Source: Methanocella_A sp049676595 (lineage in GTDB: Archaea; Halobacteriota; Methanocellia; Methanocellales; Methanocellaceae). From it: 64,000 nucleotides of DNA. Both the position numbers and the translations under genes were made by a program. Positions 61,215 to 64,000 of this stretch are shown piece after piece; the first letter of the stretch is position 1, and each line of letters starts with the position of its first letter. The DNA lies in assembly GCF_049676595.1 (NCBI RefSeq), contig NZ_CP187259.1:496001-560000 (forward strand), in the 5' to 3' direction. The notes below the pieces were generated by a model. That model saw only the letters and a program-made list of their open reading frames with translations. It was not told where the DNA came from and ran no database searches.

Positions 61215-61482
61215 TCTGCGTCTGTCTAAAAAGTTGTCCCTGCGTGGTGTTAGGGGGGCTTTTTGTAGCATGTTTAATGCTGCTATGGCTGGTGTTAGGG
61301 GGGCTTTTTGTGAATGTCTAAAAAGTTGTCCCAGTGTGGTGTTAGGGGGGCTTTTTGTAAAAAGCCCCCCTCGCCACCCCTTCAAAAACATCGCTATAAA
61401 AGTGCCCTTCGGGCTTAATCCGGTGTCGAGACTCAGGGGGACTTTTGAAAAAGTCCCCCGAGAGCCCCTTCAAAACTTTTAG
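61215..61482 (-). repeat. tRNA-3'-associated repeat element, copy 3
   Basis: Read on the minus strand from 61482 (the base next to the tRNA-Arg 3' end), it shows AAAGTTTTGAAGGGGCTCTC, the GGGGGACTTTTTC/GAAAAAGTCCCC-type hairpin, AAGCCCGAAGGGCAC, AGCGATGTTTTTGAAGGGG, GGCGAGGGGGGCTTTTTAC, then AAAAAGCCCCCCTAACACCA units repeated three times to 61215. Order and words match copy 1 (42205-42432), which also begins next to a tRNA 3' end. The flanking genes (60279 and the tRNA) are convergent. Confidence 0.9.
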
Positions 61483-61554
61483 CGCCCCCACGGGGATTCG
61501 AACCCCGGTCTAGAGCTCCGGAGGCTCCAAGGATATCCACTACCCTATAGGGGC
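61483..61554 (-). tRNA. tRNA-Arg (anticodon CCG)
   Basis: The cloverleaf has acceptor GCCCCTA / TGGGGGC with G73, and a D-arm with A14, G18G19 and A20 (an arginine-identity base). The anticodon stem GGAGC/GCTCT has loop CTCCGGA (anticodon CCG, reading CGG), and the T-arm is CGGGG/CCCCG around TTCGAAT. No CCA is encoded. It is on the minus strand, downstream of nothing; its 3' end abuts the repeat element at 61482. Confidence 0.93.
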
Positions 61555-61681
61555 GTTTTGACGATCACTAATGCACGCACTATGATATAAACTTTGAGTT
61601 CCGTTTTGCCCGGGCGACCGGCTCCTCAAAAATTATATCTGCGGTAAAACCCTGTACTAGTAAAGATCGGCAGGTGGTATT

Positions 61682-63271
61682 ATGGGGTTACCCGCTTCAG
61701 GTAAAAAAGACGCGGTAAACTGGGAACTGCTGTTCCGGGCAGCTCTGATAATCTTCATTCTTCAGGGTCTGGCTGTGAAGCTCTACCAGTCGGTAAACAT
61801 GTGGCTGAACAGCGATACAGTAGGCATGGGCATGCTGTCCATGGAGATCTGGAAGCACCACAACTACCTGCTGACCGGCTACCACGTGACCGCCGCGGAC
61901 ACGTTCTTCTTCACGGAGCTTCCGCTCCAGCTGATCCCGCAGATACTGACCAACTATGATCCTCTGGCGCTCAAATTGGTCACCTTCGGGATATTCATCC
62001 TGGGGGTGGCCGTCCTCTCGGCGGTAATCTACCTGGTAAGCCGCCAGCTCAACGCCGCGCTGGTGTTTGCAGCGCTGGCCGCTAACATCCCTCCGGCCGG
62101 GTACTGGGCGTTTGCGCAGCCGACTACCCACAACGCGACCATCGTCTTCGGCGGGATCATACTACTGCTACTGCTGTACATCAACAGGATCGGGAAAGCG
62201 GAGGCTACCCCTCAGCCCACAGCCCGGAGGAAGAAAGCGCAGGCCCCGCAGCCGGCTGAAATGCCGTGGCCGTACCTCGCATGCCTCGCAGCGGTGGCGT
62301 TCTTTACCGCCTTCTCCGACACCATCGTGCTCGCATGGATCGTCGTCCCGTACGTGCTGGCGTACCTGCTGGTATATCGAGAGAAGACCCGGGCCTCGAA
62401 CGTGGCGATCGTCTCCGTGGTGGCCGTGTCTGCGCTGGCTTACGTCATTAAAATGTACCTGGTGGCTGACTGGCTTAAGCGGCCTCTGGGCATCAACCCG
62501 CTCTCCCAGATCATCGCTAACCTGCCCATGTTCTTCGAAGCCATGGGGAGCTTCCTGCTGAAAGGCCTGTCAGAGGCCGGGAACTGGCCTGGCATTGCCG
62601 GGCTGGCGGGGCTGGTGTCTACCCTCGGCTTGCTCGCGGTCCTCGGCTACGCAGGCTGGACCCTCGTTCAGAGAAAAGGCGACCGGCTGCTGCCCGCTGT
62701 CCTGCTAGCGTCCGTCGCCATGATGTTCGGCTACTTCCTGCTGTCGGACTATGTGTTCGACTTGGGCGCAGCCCGGTACATTACATTTACGGCGCTGGCC
62801 ATTGTCATGCTCGTAGCCCTCTTCTACCCGGAAAACGAGAAGCTGTTCGGAGGACTGGTATTAGCGCTGCTGGTCCTGTCTGCCGCCGGTAACGTAATCT
62901 TCGTGAGCACCTCGAACTTCACGCCCAACGCGCAGGAGCACGCGCTCATTCAATACTTAGTCGATAACGGGCAGACGCACGGCTACAGCACCTACGAGAA
63001 CTCCAATGTTATCACCTATCTCTCCGGCGAGAAAGTGACCGTCAGGTGTGTCACCTTCGCCACAAACGGCATCGAGCCGAACAGGCTACTCTCGTGCGAG
63101 AGATGGTATCAGGTTACTCCCAGCCAGGGTTTCCTGTTGTTGGACAACACGACGCTCAACGCCGATTCGAGGTTCATTATCGATACGCTGACCTCCGGTA
63201 TCAACGCGTCGCTGACCAAAAACCAGAATTACCTGATCTACAGCTATAACCTGACGGAGGATCAAAAATAA
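61682..63271 (+). CDS. Polytopic membrane protein, glycosyltransferase-like topology, hypothetical
   Basis: The 529 residues contain about ten to twelve hydrophobic segments in two groups, separated by a Lys/Arg/Gln-rich cytoplasmic linker (about residues 172-195), and a hydrophilic C-terminal domain (about 405-529) with Cys and Tyr residues. The early segment HHNYLLTGYHVTAADTFFFTELPLQ resembles the first extracytoplasmic loop of dolichol-phosphate-mannose-type GT-C enzymes, where an acidic residue (E or D) is catalytic, but no E-D motif can be confirmed. It is not in an operon with glycan genes. ATG 61682 is the first start. Confidence 0.65.
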   Translation: MGLPASGKKDAVNWELLFRAALIIFILQGLAVKLYQSVNMWLNSDTVGMGMLSMEIWKHHNYLLTGYHVTAADTFFFTELPLQLIPQILTNYDPLALKLVTFGIFILGVAVLSAVIYLVSRQLNAALVFAALAANIPPAGYWAFAQPTTHNATIVFGGIILLLLLYINRIGKAEATPQPTARRKKAQAPQPAEMPWPYLACLAAVAFFTAFSDTIVLAWIVVPYVLAYLLVYREKTRASNVAIVSVVAVSALAYVIKMYLVADWLKRPLGINPLSQIIANLPMFFEAMGSFLLKGLSEAGNWPGIAGLAGLVSTLGLLAVLGYAGWTLVQRKGDRLLPAVLLASVAMMFGYFLLSDYVFDLGAARYITFTALAIVMLVALFYPENEKLFGGLVLALLVLSAAGNVIFVSTSNFTPNAQEHALIQYLVDNGQTHGYSTYENSNVITYLSGEKVTVRCVTFATNGIEPNRLLSCERWYQVTPSQGFLLLDNTTLNADSRFIIDTLTSGINASLTKNQNYLIYSYNLTEDQK

Positions 63272-63286
63272 TATCGTCGACAGGCC

Positions 63287-63745
63287 TCAGGACGCCTGCC
63301 GGCAGTCATCCCCGCTGAGGTCATCCAGTATCGACCTGGCCCACGCCCGGATATCCCTGACGTAGACTTCGGCATTGTCGGCCCTGACGTCCATGACGGT
63401 CATCGACCAGCGGCTTCTTCGGGGCACTTCTGCGGGGGCAGTCCGGCGCCTGACCTTCATGCCCTCCCCGGTTCTTTTTCCGGCGCTTTTCCGAAGCTCT
63501 GCCGGGGAGAGCCCTTCCTCGATGATTTTCCGAAGGGACGTCTCCATCCACTCTATTGCCTCATCTGAAAAAAAGTCGGGGTGCTGGAGGTTGTAGCAGG
63601 TCACAGTAATGTGGTGCACCGCCCCGAAAACCGCCGGCTCCTGGAACTCCAGGGCCAGGATCTCACCATACTTGTCCTTGCAGGTCTTACCATCCAGCGG
63701 AGCGGCACCGCATTGCGGGCATGGGGAAAGATCGTCCGGGCTCAC
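63287..63745 (-). CDS. DUF5946-like cytoplasmic protein
   Basis: The 152-residue protein opens with a C-x2-C knuckle (SPCPQCGAAPLDGKTCKDKYGEILALEFQEPAVFGAVHHITVTCYNLQHP), including three further Cys/His residues, and ends with a helical part. That pattern matches DUF5946, which occurs in bacteria and methanogens without a known role; a zinc-binding role is probable from the cysteines. It begins 6 bp after the end of the next upstream gene, so the pair is likely an operon. Confidence 0.7.
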   Translation of the reverse strand: MSPDDLSPCPQCGAAPLDGKTCKDKYGEILALEFQEPAVFGAVHHITVTCYNLQHPDFFSDEAIEWMETSLRKIIEEGLSPAELRKSAGKRTGEGMKVRRRTAPAEVPRRSRWSMTVMDVRADNAEVYVRDIRAWARSILDDLSGDDCRQAS

Positions 63746-63751
63746 GGCACA

Positions 63752-64000
63752 TCACCCGCCGCTCGCGTATTTGACCGTTGCGGCAAGCTCGAAGAGCCGT
63801 CCGACATCCCCGGCCTCTTCCTCGATGAGGTCTTTAGTCTTCATGTCAAGCCGCCCGAACGGGTGCACCTCGATCCTGATCGACCTGCTCTGGCGCTCGT
63901 ATCTCCAGACCCCGGCGGCTGCGCCATTTACCAGGACAACAGGCACCGTCTGGCCGCCGTGATACACTTCGGCCTGGTACTTTTGAGGGACCACGAGGCT
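63752..64000 (-). CDS. C-terminal part of a winged-helix DNA-binding (AlkZ-like) protein (partial)
   Basis: The frame is open at the window edge, giving the last ~82 residues (SLVVPQKYQAEVYHGGQTVPVVLVNGAAAGVWRYERQSRS and so on to TVKYASGG). The 'VLVxGxxxGxWR...IxVxPFxRL....KxLIxEEA...LxxF' run is typical of winged-helix DNA glycosylase/AlkZ-like (HTH_42) C-termini. The N-terminal catalytic region lies outside the window, so activity cannot be judged. It is translated just upstream of the DUF5946 gene. Confidence 0.65.
   Translation of the reverse strand, partial: SLVVPQKYQAEVYHGGQTVPVVLVNGAAAGVWRYERQSRSIRIEVHPFGRLDMKTKDLIEEEAGDVGRLFELAATVKYASGG

Overview
The window reads as chromosome of a methanogenic archaeon, most likely of the Methanocella/Rice Cluster I type (inference; no database was searched). 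The archaeal markers are sn-glycerol-1-phosphate dehydrogenase, aEF-1beta, NMD3, a TYW2-like tRNA-wybutosine enzyme, DUF63, TATA-box promoters with very short leaders and tRNAs without encoded CCA. The methanogen or hydrogenotroph markers are an FmdE-type protein and HypD. The DNA is GC-rich with densely packed, often overlapping genes (ATGA junctions). It is interrupted by intergenic stretches filled with repeats.

Layout. 1-4053: glycosyltransferase end, DJ-1/PfpI-like protein lacking its nucleophile, TIM-barrel isomerase-like protein, DUF429 protein and lipoprotein, separated by repeat blocks. 4724-10840: degenerate RecA/RAD55-like protein, a gene remnant, an AT-richer island (secreted protein, two ABC-2 permeases, RCC1 propeller, divergent winged-helix regulator) and an MBL-fold hydrolase. 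10843-16329: five surface proteins in a row, each with signal peptide, extracellular part (carboxypeptidase-regulatory-like domains in most, Thr-Pro stalks in several) and C-terminal membrane anchor. 16443-21664: FeoB and a DtxR-FeoA fusion under tandem DtxR-type palindromes, and a divergent P-type cation ATPase. 21940-28308: glycosyltransferase, two duplicated secreted proteins, a histone-H1-like-tailed protein, NMD3/TYW2, and a PGF-CTERM beta-propeller. 28666-31480: Prx6 peroxiredoxin and a glycolytic pair, a PFK with PPi-type residues and class II aldolase. 32050-41995: carAB, PadR/HAAS/DUF4097 operon, argG, zinc-ribbon protein and aEF-1beta. 42127-50865: tRNA-Ala, a membrane protein, HypD, NadA, two SpoIIM-like proteins, DUF63 and G1P dehydrogenase. 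50939-64000: CBS regulator, FmdE, a sensor kinase with no visible start, PHP phosphoesterase, drug exporter, DsbA/peroxiredoxin pair, chagasin-like protein, membrane-tethered regulator, tRNA-Arg and a polytopic membrane protein.

The most unusual feature is the intergenic DNA. At least six apparently unrelated repeat families share one architecture: arrays of short related words on one side of a centre, and their reverse complement on the other, so each could fold into a long imperfect hairpin. A ~0.5 kb family occurs three times, always between convergent genes. A second family occurs twice. A ~230 bp element lies directly 3' of both tRNA genes, and a third copy of it helps build a ~1 kb concentric palindrome. 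One copy of the first family has expanded into 7.5 tandem 60-bp units.
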